Below, in pieces: positions 9,728 to 20,853 of a DNA stretch of 64,000 bases (its first letter is position 1; every line of letters starts with the position of its first letter). Below the pieces are notes generated by a model, which made no database searches, was not told the origin of the DNA, and saw only the letters and a program-made list of their open reading frames with translations. The position numbers and the translations under genes are program-made. The stretch is from positions 1,350,001-1,414,000 of the forward strand of contig JASJOG010000032.1 in assembly GCA_030142905.1 (NCBI GenBank), given 5' to 3'. The DNA comes from Heliopora coerulea (Eukaryota > Cnidaria > Anthozoa > Scleralcyonacea > Helioporidae).

Positions 9728-11526
9728 TTTAAAGGTTGATGGTAGGGTGTGTTTGGTCTTTTTATTATTTAGAACTTCATATATTAGTTTCCAAGTTACC
9801 TTTATATTATTCTTGGCATTTCTGAACCTTTCATCATAGTAATTTCGCTTTGTAATTCTAATTAAGTGATTTCATTTATTTTTATATTTCTTATACAGAT
9901 CATTATGAGCCTGATTTGGATTATTAATAAACTTTTTATATAATCTATTCTTTTTCCTGATGGATACAAACAAGCCTTTGCTAATCCAAGGTGTTACCTT
10001 TGATCATTTTAAAAGGAAAACAAGTTTTGAAGGGCTTAGTATATTTGTACAAAAAAGTATTAAATAAGTTGTTGGGGTCATCATTACTGTTTAGGATATT
10101 TTGCCAGTCTATCGGACAAAGGCATGTTCAAAACTTATCCTGGTTCATCTGATTAAAGTCTCATATCAACATATCCCTAGTTATTTTGGTATTTACTGAC
10201 TCACTGCTAAAGATAGCAAAACTGGGTAAATGATCAGAAATATCATTTAGGATAATTCCGCTACAAAAGTTTTGTGCAAAGCAGTTCGTAAATATATTAT
10301 CAATTAATGTAGCAGAATATGAAGTTAGACGTGTGGGTCTATTGATGATTGGATTGAACATATGTGAAAACAAAGAATCAATAAATTCTTGGGTTGATTT
10401 GCATTTATAATGTAGGAAATCAAGGTTAAAATCACCCATGAAATAGCAATTTTTGCTATCTTTGAAAGTAATAGATAAAATCGTGCTAAATGTATCCAAG
10501 AATACATCTAGGTTTTGATTGAGTGGTTGATAAATTGTTCCTACAATATTTTTCCCAATGGGGACATGGATTTCGACAAATAAAGACTCCATTGTATCAG
10601 GATCGGAAATGGTACAATAAGAGGGAATCTTATATTTGAAATGTTCCTGCAAGTACAGTCCTGCTCCACCAGCAGATTTATGTTTACGATGGTTAGATAC
10701 AAAGTTATAACCAGGAACTTTCACAACTTCAAATGTTTGATTGTTTGGCCATGTTTTGGATATTCCAATGACAGCAAATGATTTATGTAACTGAGCAATC
10801 ATAGATGTGAACCTGTCAAAATTACCAATCAGACTAGGACTATTGACATGCATCATGGAGAAACTTGAATCATACTGTTTAGTATTAGTTAAGACATTGA
10901 ACTCATCTTCAACCATATATTCACTGGACAACAACAAATTTGCCAAGTTTGTGTCTGGATCAACACTATTTAGCAGCGATGTTTTTGATAGCAACTGGGC
11001 AATCAGGTTAAATAATAAAGATTCTAAATGGTTTACATCGTAGTTTAGAGAACCATGAGACATGTCATAAAGAATGACATTAAAGGAAATATCATCGAGA
11101 TGATTAAAAGGCAATGTCAAGATATTGTTGAGTGCCATAATAATCACTAGTCAACAAACGCAGCATAATTGATGTACTTAGCTTATTCCCACTGTAGAGT
11201 TGTTAAGTCTTCTAATGTATTAAGCTTGAACTTTGTAGAACTGTCTGATTTGAGGAGAAATATTACGCCCTTCTTCACCCAACAATACTTAAATTGGCTT
11301 GCCTCTTGGTTTTTCTTCGCTTTGCAAAGTAAATTCTGCTGCCGAGGTGTAAGGTGGTCAAAGATATTCACTTTATCTAAGAACTTGCTCTCCTTCCAAT
11401 TATATACCTGTAAGCCCCTGGCATATAAGTTGGGTTGGGGGTCATCAGGTAAGTATTCAATTTTGGATTGGAAACCACTGAGTTTCGGTGCATTGTTGTA
11501 AGCTGGGGTGGTACACTCAAAGGTCA
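9393..11526 (-). mobile_element. Partial CR1/L2-like LINE, second copy
   Basis: Minus-strand fragments in correct order: ORF1-like end (11527-11183), endonuclease (11147-10161), and the beginning of reverse transcriptase (9727-9393). The 3' part of the element, with the catalytic reverse transcriptase, is missing; it stops where the Crypton remnant begins. The upstream side is cut by the BEL LTR at 11527. It differs from the first LINE in sequence, so it is another family or an older copy. Confidence 0.75.
10161..11147 (-). CDS. LINE AP-like endonuclease region
   Basis: 328-residue open frame. After a variable 110-residue start come blocks of the exonuclease-endonuclease-phosphatase fold: AVIGISKTW (usual ISETW; the Glu is Lys here), AGGAGLYLQE, YFMGDFNLDFL (catalytic Asp-Phe-Asn) and NDISDHLPSFAIF (catalytic SDH). 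The Glu-to-Lys change at the metal-binding position would probably inactivate it. It forms the first domain of LINE ORF2. Reverse transcriptase follows downstream in other frames. Confidence 0.85.
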   Translation of the reverse strand: MIIMALNNILTLPFNHLDDISFNVILYDMSHGSLNYDVNHLESLLFNLIAQLLSKTSLLNSVDPDTNLANLLLSSEYMVEDEFNVLTNTKQYDSSFSMMHVNSPSLIGNFDRFTSMIAQLHKSFAVIGISKTWPNNQTFEVVKVPGYNFVSNHRKHKSAGGAGLYLQEHFKYKIPSYCTISDPDTMESLFVEIHVPIGKNIVGTIYQPLNQNLDVFLDTFSTILSITFKDSKNCYFMGDFNLDFLHYKCKSTQEFIDSLFSHMFNPIINRPTRLTSYSATLIDNIFTNCFAQNFCSGIILNDISDHLPSFAIFSSESVNTKITRDMLI

Positions 11527-11527
11527 T
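11183..11527 (-). pseudogene. LINE ORF1 C-terminal fragment (baculovirus FP-like domain)
   Basis: 114-residue frame just upstream of the endonuclease frame. It holds HLTPRQQNLLCKAKKN and FKYCWVKKGVIFLLKSD, a pattern found in the C-terminal domain of many LINE ORF1 proteins related to the baculovirus FP protein. It opens exactly at the BEL LTR boundary (11527), so its N-terminus was separated by the BEL insertion and is not found on the other side. Confidence 0.55.
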
Positions 11528-11757
11528 GTTGGGAATGCCTCGTGCACTGCTGCCAACACAATATAGTTATCACAATTTTTTAGATAATACACTGCACACA
11601 CTTCAATAGGCCAGAACCATCTATATTATAATTAAAAGGGAGCACTATATGTGTCATGCAATCACAATTTAATTATTGCTAATGGTATCATGTTCTTGCA
11701 TAATGTTCCTCATCACTTGTCACATTTGAGTTATGATTAAACCGACAATTTATCGCA
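11527..11757 (-). repeat. BEL/Pao 3' LTR (putative)
   Basis: Bounded by TG (11527) and CA (11757), about 231 bp. It follows directly after a minus-strand purine tract and precedes LINE ORF1. There is no second copy in the window, so the ends are inferred from the TG/CA dinucleotides and the purine tract. Confidence 0.6.
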
Positions 11758-11772
11758 CCCTCCCCCTACTTG
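11758..11772 (-). promoter_or_regulatory. BEL/Pao polypurine tract
   Basis: Minus-strand AAGTAGGGGGAGGG-type purine run directly adjoining the putative LTR; the expected plus-strand primer site. Confidence 0.6.
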
Positions 11773-11928
11773 TCTCACAGTTAGACAAATATTGAGCTTT
11801 AGAATAACACAAATTACTGTAATATATTTAAATCGTCCTTTAACCAGTTTGAATCTCAACAACCTGTAAATAAATAATCAATGTTCAAGAAATGTTAATA
11901 AGGTGTTGTTAATAAGGTGGTGTTAATA

Positions 11929-13536
11929 TTAATTTTGTTCTTCATCGAGAATGTTCTTAATCTTCTTCTTTGCAACTTCAGCAGCAACTCTTCTTGGCCT
12001 GAACTCTTGAGATTCAGTGTCAAGGGATGGCTGGGGTTTTGGGTCTAAGCAGTTGCAGGACAACTCCAGGGGATACAGATGCTGGACTGGATGCTCTAGA
12101 TGGAACTTCCCTGCTTGTAGCTTCACAGCTCTAACTATGTTGTCGCAACCACAAATCAATTTCTCCACAATACCGAGCTGCCACTTTCTTCTGTTTTTCT
12201 CATCAGATTTGATGATTGCATCACCAATGTCAACAGTGGAATCTTTCTTGTGATTGTGTTTCAGGTTGTGGCTTTAACAAAGTGCTTTCAGGTATTCACT
12301 GCTCCACCTCTTCCAAAGCACATCCTTGCATCATTTGACATATTTTGCTCTTTTCCGAAGGTCAGGCATCTCACTTGCAACCTCACCTTGCTCTGGTAGG
12401 AGGTTAGGTCACCTGAAGACCATTGTGTTTGGAGTGAGTATGGGAAGCCGTATGTCTTCTTACACATAGCTCAGCAGCAAGTTATTCAACACGATTTCCA
12501 TGTCCAGTAACATGTCCTCCAACTCGTTCCACGCAAGAAAGCCATTTCCAATTATTGACTTGTGAATAGCTCTCTTCACCAATCCACCCATGTTTTCAAA
12601 TTGGGCACGTGGCCGAGGTTGAACTGCCACACAATCTCGTATTTGGCCAGGAAATCATGAAAACATTCATCGCGTGGTATTTTCTTCAGCCAGTTCATTG
12701 CACCCACGAAGGTCTTTCCATTGTCAGAATATATTTTTGATGGTCGCACACGTCTTGCTATGAACTGCTTGAGACTCCCCAGGAATTCATCTGTTTCCAG
12801 TGTGTGTAGTAGCTTGAGATTAAGTCCTCTTGTCAGACTGCAAGCATAGAGGACTATGTAAGCTTTGCCTTCTTTCTATGACTTCTTGCAGTAGTGAATG
12901 GGTCCTATGTAGTCTACTCCAATGACCTTGAACAGAGGGGTCGGTTCAGTTTGATCTCGAGGTAGTTTCCCAGGAGGTGGACTGGCACACGCTCTTGCAT
13001 GAAATCTCTTGCAACCATGGCAATTCTTGATAACTTACTTGGTTAGTCACCCAAGTCTTGGAATCCAATAAACCTCTCTTACCTTCGCCATTGTCATCCC
13101 CATGCCACCATGTAGTGTAATGTCATGTGCATGCAACACCATCTTTTCTGAATACATTGCAGAATCCAGAAGGTAGATGGGGTAGTCTCCTTGGATTTGT
13201 CCATGACATTCCAATATGCCATCATTTGGCTGGAGATTCAATCTTTCTCAGTCTTCATCAAATAAATCTCCGTTAGTAGCGGACTCTGGACTTTCTTAAT
13301 CCAGTACTGCTTCGGTTGTAAGTGGACCAGCAATCCTGACTCAGAGCAGATTTTGAGTTGGGTGTGAATCGCGAGACCCGTGCATGAACTCTCAGCATTG
13401 TCCACAGCTTGTGCCAGGTTAGGAGTTGATCAAACTCATCCTTTGCTTCTACTGCCATTGCAAAGAGCCTTTTTATTGCTTTGGTTTCTGCACTTGTAAC
13501 TAAATCAGGAGGCCACTGCTCATTCTCTTCCTTCAC
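11929..13536 (-). pseudogene. pol: BEL/Pao integrase and C-terminal domain, broken
   Basis: Frame 13536-13273 is connection region. Frame 13241-13047 reads SEKMVLHAHDITLHGGMGMTMAKVREVYWIPRLG, which includes the H-X-H part of the integrase zinc-binding domain. From 13046 to 12180 the integrase core is legible only in short runs among stops. Frame 12168-11929 (RAVKLQAGKFHLEHPVQHLYPLEL) matches the end of the DUF5641 domain found after BEL integrases. The copy is heavily mutated here. Confidence 0.75.
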
Positions 13537-13613
13537 ATTTCTCCCTCAACTGCCAAGGTTTGCTGGGTTGTCTTGTGATGCAACATGTCTCCATGTGATG
13601 TACTCTTTGCATT

Positions 13614-14138
13614 TTATCTTTTGGATAAGCTTGTATACAAATTGTTTGTGCTGTCCCCCACTGTGCTATCCAACCACCCATACACATTCTGAACTGGAAA
13701 CCCTGTTAACACTTCTTTGACGTTGTCTACCAGGTTGGTTGCCATGTGTCCAGACACCAGCTCTAGACAAGGGATGGATAAATATTGTTTCACTAGGCAA
13801 CCTTTGGCTGCTACCAAACCCTTGGACATTCCAGAATTCTGTTTCACTACGGCGTACACAGAAGCTGCTGCTCCCTTTCCACTAGCATCTCCAAAGGTAT
13901 GGAGGTAAATGCTGTGAAATTTTTCTTGGTAATTCACAAGGCTTCTTGGTGCCATCACTGTATCTGGTAGTCCAGCACCCCACTTTAACCACTTTTGTCT
14001 GAGATTGTTCAGTAGTTCAGTGTCCCAGGCAATGTGGGTGTCACATGTATCATAGTATATACCAAGTGGATCATATATTGTCACAATCTTGTGTAGGATT
14101 CCTTGTTTGGTAGGAGGAACATCATCTGTTGCTTGCAT
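13614..14138 (-). pseudogene. pol: BEL/Pao A17-type connection/RNase H region
   Basis: 174-residue frame following the reverse transcriptase. TKQGILHKIVTIYDPLGI is the start of the Pao A17 family region, and YLHTFGDASGKGAAASVYAV is the RNase H-like block with its first Asp. CLVKQYLSIPCLELVSGHMA matches the usual SIPRLEL block. It ends where further frames (13536-13273) continue toward the integrase. Confidence 0.85.
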
Positions 14139-14168
14139 GTTAACTGCTACCCGGTCTGTTCCTTTGTT

Positions 14169-14934
14169 TCAGTTGAGACCCAGTAGCTTGCACTCTTTTC
14201 CTTGCAGGACCCCAAACTGCTCCTTTGCATACGTCACTCCATCTTTGGTTGATGAACTTGAAGGATTTTCAAGCTGAGGGAGGTTGGAATGCCATTTGTG
14301 TAAAGTGAAGTGCACCTTTGAGAATATTTCACTTGCACCATCCTTCGACTTCCTCACTTCTGATATCGTTTTTCCACCACTGATCAGGTCATCAACATGC
14401 AGACTTTTCTCAATTTCTTCCATGCATGAAGGATCTTTAGCTTGGTGATGGTCTAGATGCTGCTTGATAACTCCTCCAAGTAGGAAAGGAGAGGGCCCCA
14501 GGGCCCAATTGAATCGGTAAATGGTCACACATCACATAGCCAAGTCTTCAAACCAGTGGAAATGCAGTACATCTCGATCTTCTTCACATACTCTAACTTG
14601 CAAAAAGGGCCTGTTTGATGTCATCAGTTATAGTGATGGGATGAAATCTGCCATGGACTAGTAGTTTTCGTAACTGGTTCTGCAGAGGTGGTCCAGTGTT
14701 AAGGCAATCATTCAAGGATGGCACTTTGTCGTATGCTTTTGCTGATGCATTATAGACAATCCATAATTTGGTTGACTCTGCTGATTCTCTCACAACAGCT
14801 TTATGTGGAATGTAGAACTCTTGACAGTTTGGTTCTGTTTCAGCCTTCACCACACCCTGTGCCAGTTGGTCTTGGATGACGTTGTTATATTGCTGCAACA
14901 ATCCGTTCTTTTGAAGTAGATGAACGATCTTCAA
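14169..14934 (-). pseudogene. pol: BEL/Pao reverse transcriptase fragments
   Basis: Frame 14934-14593 has VVRESAESTKLWIVYNASAK and SLNDCLNTGPPLQNQL, the BEL form of motif A approach (usually RVVFDASAK). Frame 14528-14169 has FLLGGVIKQHLDH and SLHVDDLISGG, where VDD is the catalytic box. The N-terminal end is interrupted by the fold-back insertion whose target duplication starts at 14900. Frameshifts near 14590 and 14165 separate the pieces. Confidence 0.88.
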
Positions 14935-14960
14935 GCTCGATACTCAGAAAATGATATCTG

Positions 14961-15033
14961 AGCCCCAGACGGGGATTGAACCCGCAACCTTCTGATGACC
15001 GGTTAGACGCTCTAACCATTGAGCTACCGAGAC
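14961..15033 (-). tRNA. tRNA-like sequence in SINE, left copy
   Basis: 73 nt on the minus strand fold as a cloverleaf: acceptor GTCTCGG with CTGGGGC (three G-T pairs), D arm with TAGCTCAATGGTTAGAGC, T arm GCGGGTTCAATCCCCGT. The anticodon stem has an A-C mismatch and loop position 33 is C rather than T; the nominal anticodon is GGT. A- and B-box promoters are intact. It is better read as the tRNA-derived head of a SINE than a working tRNA gene. Confidence 0.6.
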
Positions 15034-15318
15034 TCAGATGGCGAGCTAAGTTGCAAATTCGATATATATATGTGCGACCTAAGCGGAAGCCACTATATAT
15101 TGATAATGATTGAAGCAGTTTGATGTTTAGGAAACATGATAACACGGCTCAGATATAATTTTCTGAGTATCGAGCTTGAAGATCGTTCATCTACTTCAAT
15201 ATATCCAAGCTCTCATGTTTCCTAAACATCAAACTGCTTCAATCATTATCAATATATAGTGGCTTCCGCTTAGGTCGCACATATATATATCGAATTTGCA
15301 ACTTAGCTCGCCATCTGA

Positions 15319-15391
15319 GTCTCGGTAGCTCAATGATTAGAGCATCTAACCGGTCATCAGAAGGTTGCGGGTTCGATCCCCGTCTGGGGCT
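15319..15391 (+). tRNA. tRNA-like sequence in SINE, right copy
   Basis: Inverted copy of 14961-15033, with the D arm reading CAATGATTAGAGC and the T arm GGGTTCGATCCCC (canonical B box). Same irregular anticodon arm (C at position 33, nominal GGT). Its intact A and B boxes could drive RNA polymerase III. Confidence 0.6.
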
Positions 15392-15692
15392 CAGATATCA
15401 TTTTCTGAGTATCGAGCTTGAAGATCGTTCATCTACTTCAATATATCCAAGCTCTCATGTTTCCTAAACATCAAACTAATCCGTTCTTTTCAAGCTTTCT
15501 TGTGGTACTGCCCAATCTATGCAGACTTGCAGCCTTGTTTGGGAGAATGGGGTGATTCGCTTCCACGGTAATCCAGTTTTGTACCAGCCCTCTTCACTTC
15601 ATTTTAACTGCTCCATAAACTCCGTACGGACAACCGCTTGATCTCCAGGTGTTGAATCTTCTAGACCAAGAACATCAAGTCAATAGATATGT

Positions 15693-16235
15693 TCATGTAA
15701 GAAACATTGCGTTTAAATCCAGTTCTTCTCCAGGTGACATCAAGGTCTGTCCAAATCTCGTTTTCTCTGCAACAGGTCTGTCTTTTTGTCCGACTCTGGG
15801 TGGCACTTCAGTTTTTATCCTCACAAAGTCACTTGCCCCAAGAATAACATGAACAGGAACTTTCTGCTTCTCTTCTTGATTATCCATGTGAACTCTGTTT
15901 AAGTGTGGATGTGAGTTAATAATCTCTTGGTATTTAGGATTGTTGATTGTCAACAGTTCACCGTGGTCAATCTTTGTCACTTCCATTTGCAAGGAAAAGC
16001 TGCCAGACTCGTTGCTCACACTCGTGTTGTAGATCTCAACCCTTCTCGCTGCAGAACCTAGCATCATTTCAATTCATCAGATTTCAGTTCTTTGCGGAGT
16101 TGTTTTAAGGTGATCAATTAACGCCGAAGATGCATAGGAACTTCCTGCTCTGGTGTCAAGTAATGCATGACACTCAATGCCATTAACCTTGACCACAACC
16201 AGGCGGTGACACGTGGCTCCTTTACTGGCAGTGAG
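15693..16235 (-). pseudogene. BEL/Pao aspartic protease (DUF1758-like)
   Basis: The active-site region reads LLDTRAGSSYAS at about 16185-16150, against the usual DTGAGSS, so the first Gly is replaced by Arg. A frameshift near 16075 leads into the 124-residue frame 16067-15693, which holds VPVHVILGASDFVRI and FGQTLMSPG, the later conserved blocks of Pao proteases. The protease would cut the polyprotein. The Arg substitution and the frameshift indicate an inactive copy. Confidence 0.75.
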
Positions 16236-16482
16236 ACTTGTCATCGTCACAAATGGATGAGTGATGTTTGCATTGACAATGTTAATATGATGCTGGACTC
16301 CAACAGTCTGTGGTGCAGTGCTTTGATCCTGTGCAATTGAAACAAAGTTGTTTCGATCCTAATATCCTGTTCCTTTCTGCCGGTGTTACAACTTTGTTGC
16401 ATTTGATGGATTTATGATCTTTCATGTCACAGTAGACACACAACACAATGTTGTCTCTTGCCTGGTAGTTTCACTCACGTCG

Positions 16483-17004
16483 TCAACCTTCCTTAGGGGG
16501 TTGCTCTTCAATTTTGATCAGGTTGATTTCTTTCCACCTTTTTAAGGCTTGAACGAGCTGAGCAAAGTCCCAGTTTTTCCAGCCTTCTTGTCCATGAACT
16601 AGATCAGATTTGATTCCCTTTAACTTATTCAGCACAGCCCTGACATTTCTGGAGACATTGCAAAATTTTCTGAGGGTTTCTAGACTTTGCACATTGTAGA
16701 GTAACTTCTTGGAGATCAAGGGAAGTCCCATGATGTTCACATAAGCATGAACAATTTCAGATTCCCTTGTGTACCCAGACTACACGATATTCTTGGCACA
16801 TCCATAGCCTTTGGTCATCAAAGGTAATCCATTGATATCTGAGTGCACTTTTGGGTCGAGCAACTCCTTCAAGTAGGCGAATTTGGTCATGGAAGGTAAA
16901 TCTGTCGAATGTATTTCTGCTTTGTACTCGTTCCAAAAGGGCAACCACCTTTCAAAAGTTCTGTCAAATCTCGTGATTGTTAGTTTGGGTAGTTTTGCAT
17001 TCAA
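16483..17004 (-). pseudogene. gag: BEL/Pao Gag fragments
   Basis: Minus-strand frames 17004-16780, 16948-16757 and 16740-16483 together resemble the DUF1759 region of BEL/Pao Gag: KLPKLTITRFDRTFERWLPF, FWNEYKAEI and TKFAYLKELLDPKVHSDI. They are separated by frameshifts near 16780 and 16745. A knuckle CVYCDMKDHKSIKC (CX2CX4HX4C) follows in the region 16445-16405, as usual between Gag and protease. The start of Gag and the leader are lost. Confidence 0.8.
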
Positions 17005-17116
17005 CGACTTGTTTTCCCCAAGGTAATCTTTGTTTACCTTTTCAGATTTAGTAGTCTGTAATGTCCGGATTCTGTCACTCCTTTTTCAACACATTTTCAA
17101 CACATTTTCAAATTTG

Positions 17117-17455
17117 GTCAAAATTTTTCAAAGTGTCGTGGGGGGTTACCCTTTTTCCTAATGGCGTCACTTTCGGTTTCACTTACTTAACTTCCGGTCG
17201 CTTTCATGAATTTAATTATGTTACCAAGAATTTCAGAACATTTAAAAAAAAAAACGGGTCAAAATTTTTCAGTGTCTTGGGGGAATAACCTTAACATTTT
17301 AAACATTCCATACATGCCTAATCTCCCTAACAACCAGCCTAACTCGATGTCAACAAAAAAACTATTTTTAGTTTGCTCTGTTGTTAGGGAGATGTGGAAT
17401 GTATGGAATGTGGGGAAAACCCCTCAACGACAGGCGGGGGAATTACCTTTTTTGA
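17117..17455. repeat. Short direct repeats and a fold-back beside Polinton element 1
   Basis: Two direct copies of a GTCAAAATTTTTC motif (about 17117 and 17257) are each followed by GTGTC then a G-run and TAACC or TTACCC (17133-17160; 17268-17295). A third, looser copy (GGCGGGGGAATTACC) is at 17427. Between them an imperfect hairpin has arms 17302-17334 and 17380-17411 (GTTGTTAGGGAGAT shared). No gene lies here. This may be the remains of the left terminal region of element 1. Confidence 0.5.
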
Positions 17456-17492
17456 CAGAATTTTAAGGAAACAACCTAGCTGATAAAGTATT

Positions 17493-20400
17493 TTACAGTT
17501 TAAATCCAAATATATTCTCATAAGTGTCAATCATTTCATTCATGTAATGACCATATGCCAATGTATCCATTTTATTTTCAAGTATTATTCTTTTATCATC
17601 TTTTGCTGACAATGCAATTTTTTCAACACTCTCAGCATACAATTCATGATTTCGGTGTCTTATTAAATTCATTTTTCTAATTTGTTCTTCTTCAGTAAAT
17701 AAGCAATCTTTATAATTTTGAAATGTTATATTTTTTTCAATAACATTTTTCTTAACACCTTTACATCTTTTTGACACCTTTGGTGCGTTGTCTTTTTCAT
17801 CTATTTTATAAGAATAGAATTTTGCTCTCAGCCCTACAAATTCTTCTATTTGTTTACCACCGCACTCATCTTTCATCATTCCAATTACTTTTTTGTTTAA
17901 ACCGGTTTTAATTCCGCTTTCGTGTTCTTTTGGATAATTACTTGTGTCAAACATTTTTTCAACATCTGGGGTTATATCCTTATAAAAATCTTCAGTTTTA
18001 ATTTCATACATTAAACTGTCAGTATCTGTAAATAACAACCGCGCATTTTCACCATATTGTAATGAAAATCATACATTAAAGTCTTACTCAGATCCAATAT
18101 GCTCATTCCTAGATATATAGGTTTATCTAGCTTAATTTTTTTCTTATGCATATGCACAGCAATTAAATTTTCAGAAAATATTGTTCTTTTGTTAAAATTG
18201 GTTTTTGAAAATAATTTTGATGCTTTTTCTTCTCTGTTAACTAATTGTATATCAACTATGTTTCTAACATTCTCCATAGTTTTCCCAAATACAGAATTAT
18301 TCATAAGTTTGAAAAAGTCTTTTTCAAATTAATTTTTTGCATCTGTTCTCAGTTTTGTGTTTAAATCAATATATTTTTTCATAAAATCTTCTTCATAAAA
18401 TGTAATACCTTTATAAATTCCACTAATTTTTAATCCTAATTTTTCATATAATTTCAAGTTTTCACTATGTAAAACATATTTTTCTTTATTATTCAGATTT
18501 GGTATTAATTTTTCAACTGTGTCAACTTTTAATCTTTCTGGTGCTAGTGGGTATTCATTATGTAAATCATGCAGCTCTTCAGGGTATTCCAAGTCAACTT
18601 CTAATATACAAGGAAATTTTTCCCAATTTTGTAATTCTCTTTCATTCATCCATTTAAAATCTCTCACAGCCCATCCGTATAAATTATTTGCGTCTAAATA
18701 AGTAAGATATACATTATATTATTCAGGATAATACTTTGAGCCCATATAAGGATTATTAGCTTTTGCATATCTCTTTGTAATAGTGGAAATTCCCCCTCTA
18801 ATTCCATTTTCAATCATAAGGTACATTTGTGGATGGGATAATAAGTCCAATTCAACTCCAGTCATTTTTAACATTGCATCCCAAGCAAGCCCTGGAGAAG
18901 TATAATACCAAGCGGGGTCTAATTTATAATTTTCTTTACAAACTTTTCTAAAATTTTCAAAAACATCCGCCAAAAGTATCACATCAGTTTTCAAATATAA
19001 GTCATGATATTCTTTCATATTTTTAATATTAATTTTTTTCCCAAACATTTTGCGTATGTTCATAATCTGCTTTGCTTATATTTTTATCATTTAATTTTGA
19101 ATAAAATTCCTTAATATCAGGTAATTTTACTTCTTTTAATTTTTCAATATTATCAAACCAATCATATGGAAACACACCTTTTCCAGTTAATAATTCTCTT
19201 TCCTCTTAATTTTTGTAAATTCTTTTCATAATATTTAGTTAATTTTTAACCAAGTTTCCTAAACTACTTTGCATAAACTTAAAACTGTCAATAAATCTCA
19301 TTTGTTTTTTAACATTAATAATTTCTTTGATTTTATACTCTATTTCACCTTTTTCATTATTAAATTCCTCATATTCAATAATGTTTTCTTTACATTTACT
19401 TTGAAATTGTTTTTCTGTAATTATTTTTTTAGATTCAAATTTATCAACAATAATCTCTTTTGTGAATGAAATATATTTCTCCTCAGTGTTGGGTGTACAA
19501 TTAATTTCACCTTCTGAAACACCTAGATTTTTAATAAACAAATGACTGTCATAATTTTGTAAATTATGAAATATAACTGGAATAAATTTAGGTTTTTTCA
19601 TTTTTGAATTACAACTACAACAAGCAGCTCCACGATATTTTCCAGTGAAATGACAATGATCAGCAACTTTGGTAGAAGTGGAGCCTGAAGGGTGATCAAC
19701 AGCTCGCTGGCCACCAGGACCACTTGTGGCGCTGCTTTGTAGCAGGTCAAATTCTTTACTACATGCATAACATTTCTTAGCTGCTTCAAAATCTTTTTTA
19801 TCCTTTTCTCTAAATATAATCTTTTTTTGAAATTTAAATTGTTCATGTATCTTTTGAATATTATTTTCTAAACTTTCTACAAATTTTGCAGACACAGAGC
19901 TGGACCTTCGGTCCTGAGAACTTCGTTCAATTGTGCCGGTTCCACCGTCACCAGATTTTTTTGTATATTTTACTAATTTTGGTTTAAATAAATTATCATC
20001 AAAACATTTTATCAAATAACAATATCCAGACAGTTCATGTTTTTGAAATTGTTTTGTATTATCACCAATATTTTTATCCTCATATTTTAAAACTTTAATT
20101 TTTCTCCTTTATTAGGATAAACAGTTTTTCCACATTTATATTTTAAACAATATTCTAAATGATTTTTAAGATTTTTTTCATTTCTAAAATTTTGTAAACA
20201 ATAATTAAAAATATGTATTTTTTCTTTGCTTTTATTGACTTGGTTTGAAAATAATCTGCTCATATTTTTAATTAAACAATGTTTATCACCATTTTCATTA
20301 GTTATTAACAATGTGTTCACAGGCGTGTTAATTTGTTCCAAGTCTAATTTATTCACCCTCAAAGGAAAAATTTTGTGCTTTTTATTTCCAAACCTTTTTT

Positions 20401-20839
20401 CTTCATTATATCCAAATAAATTAATTGCAATGTTATTATTTTTTCAAATTTATCAATATCTGTAAATCCACACGGGAATTCCATACCTTTTGTATTAAAA
20501 CTCTCAGCTTTCTTTTTTAAAATTTTTGTAATTCGGATTAGTTTTCAAAAGTTCACTTATTGCAACACACCACAATAAACATTTTTGGTCATCATTTTGT
20601 GGATTAATAATTGCATTTTTATTTTTTAAAGATTTTGGAGTAGGAACATAAGATGATGCAAGTAATCGTTTAATTTTATTAATATTAAGAATTATTTTTA
20701 AACTTGAATTTCTTAAATATTCTTCAAAACTTTTAATAATTTCATCAAAATTGTTTGCATCAAAAATTTCTTCATAATAACTATGAAAATGTGCTTTATC
20801 TGTAGTTTCTTCTCCAGTTGCTGGATTTGCTTTTTTCAT
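17493..20839 (-). pseudogene. polB: Element 1 protein-primed DNA polymerase B
   Basis: Replicates the element by protein priming. Pieces, N to C: 20839-20504 (N-terminal domain), 20362-20087, 20015-19239 (exonuclease region with VIFHNLQNYDSHL), 19063-18719 (YLKTDVILLADV, exonuclease III motif), 18667-18329 (motif A, EVDLEYPEEL), 18304-18011 (motif B, MNNSVFGKTMEN) and 18038-17493 (motif C, FTDTDSLMYEI, and C-terminus GFKL). All catalytic Asp residues of the polymerase core are visible. At least six frameshifts or stops separate the pieces, so it is inactive. It is the last gene of the minus-strand block. Confidence 0.92.
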
Positions 20840-20853
20840 TAAACATACAAGAG

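Larger units (their letters stand above)
14913..15477. mobile_element. tRNA-bearing fold-back (SINE-like) insertion
   Basis: 565-bp insert in the BEL reverse transcriptase, flanked by a perfect 13-bp direct repeat AATCCGTTCTTTT (14900-14912 and 15478-15490). The left part (to about 15140) and the right part (about 15210-15435) are inverted copies of one unit that contains a tRNA-like sequence. About 85 bp beginning CTCAGATAT (15146-15236) also recur directly at 15391-15477. The long target duplication suggests LINE-type retroposition. It looks like a tRNA-derived SINE dimerised head to head. Confidence 0.8.
11527..17050 (-). mobile_element. BEL/Pao LTR retrotransposon, one LTR missing
   Basis: Minus-strand order is Gag (17004-16483), zinc knuckle, aspartic protease (about 16235-15693), reverse transcriptase (14934-14169), RNase H/A17-like region (14138-13273), integrase (13241 and below) and a DUF5641-like tail (12168-11929). 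The 3' LTR is at 11527-11757. Upstream of Gag the 5' LTR is absent, and sequence linked to Polinton element 1 begins. Many frameshifts and a SINE-like insertion show that it is dead. Confidence 0.88.

Noticed and set aside
14961..15391. Two functional host tRNA-Thr (GGT) genes
   Set aside because: C at position 33, a mismatch in the anticodon stem, an anticodon rarely used in eukaryotes, and the inverted SINE-like context argue against it.
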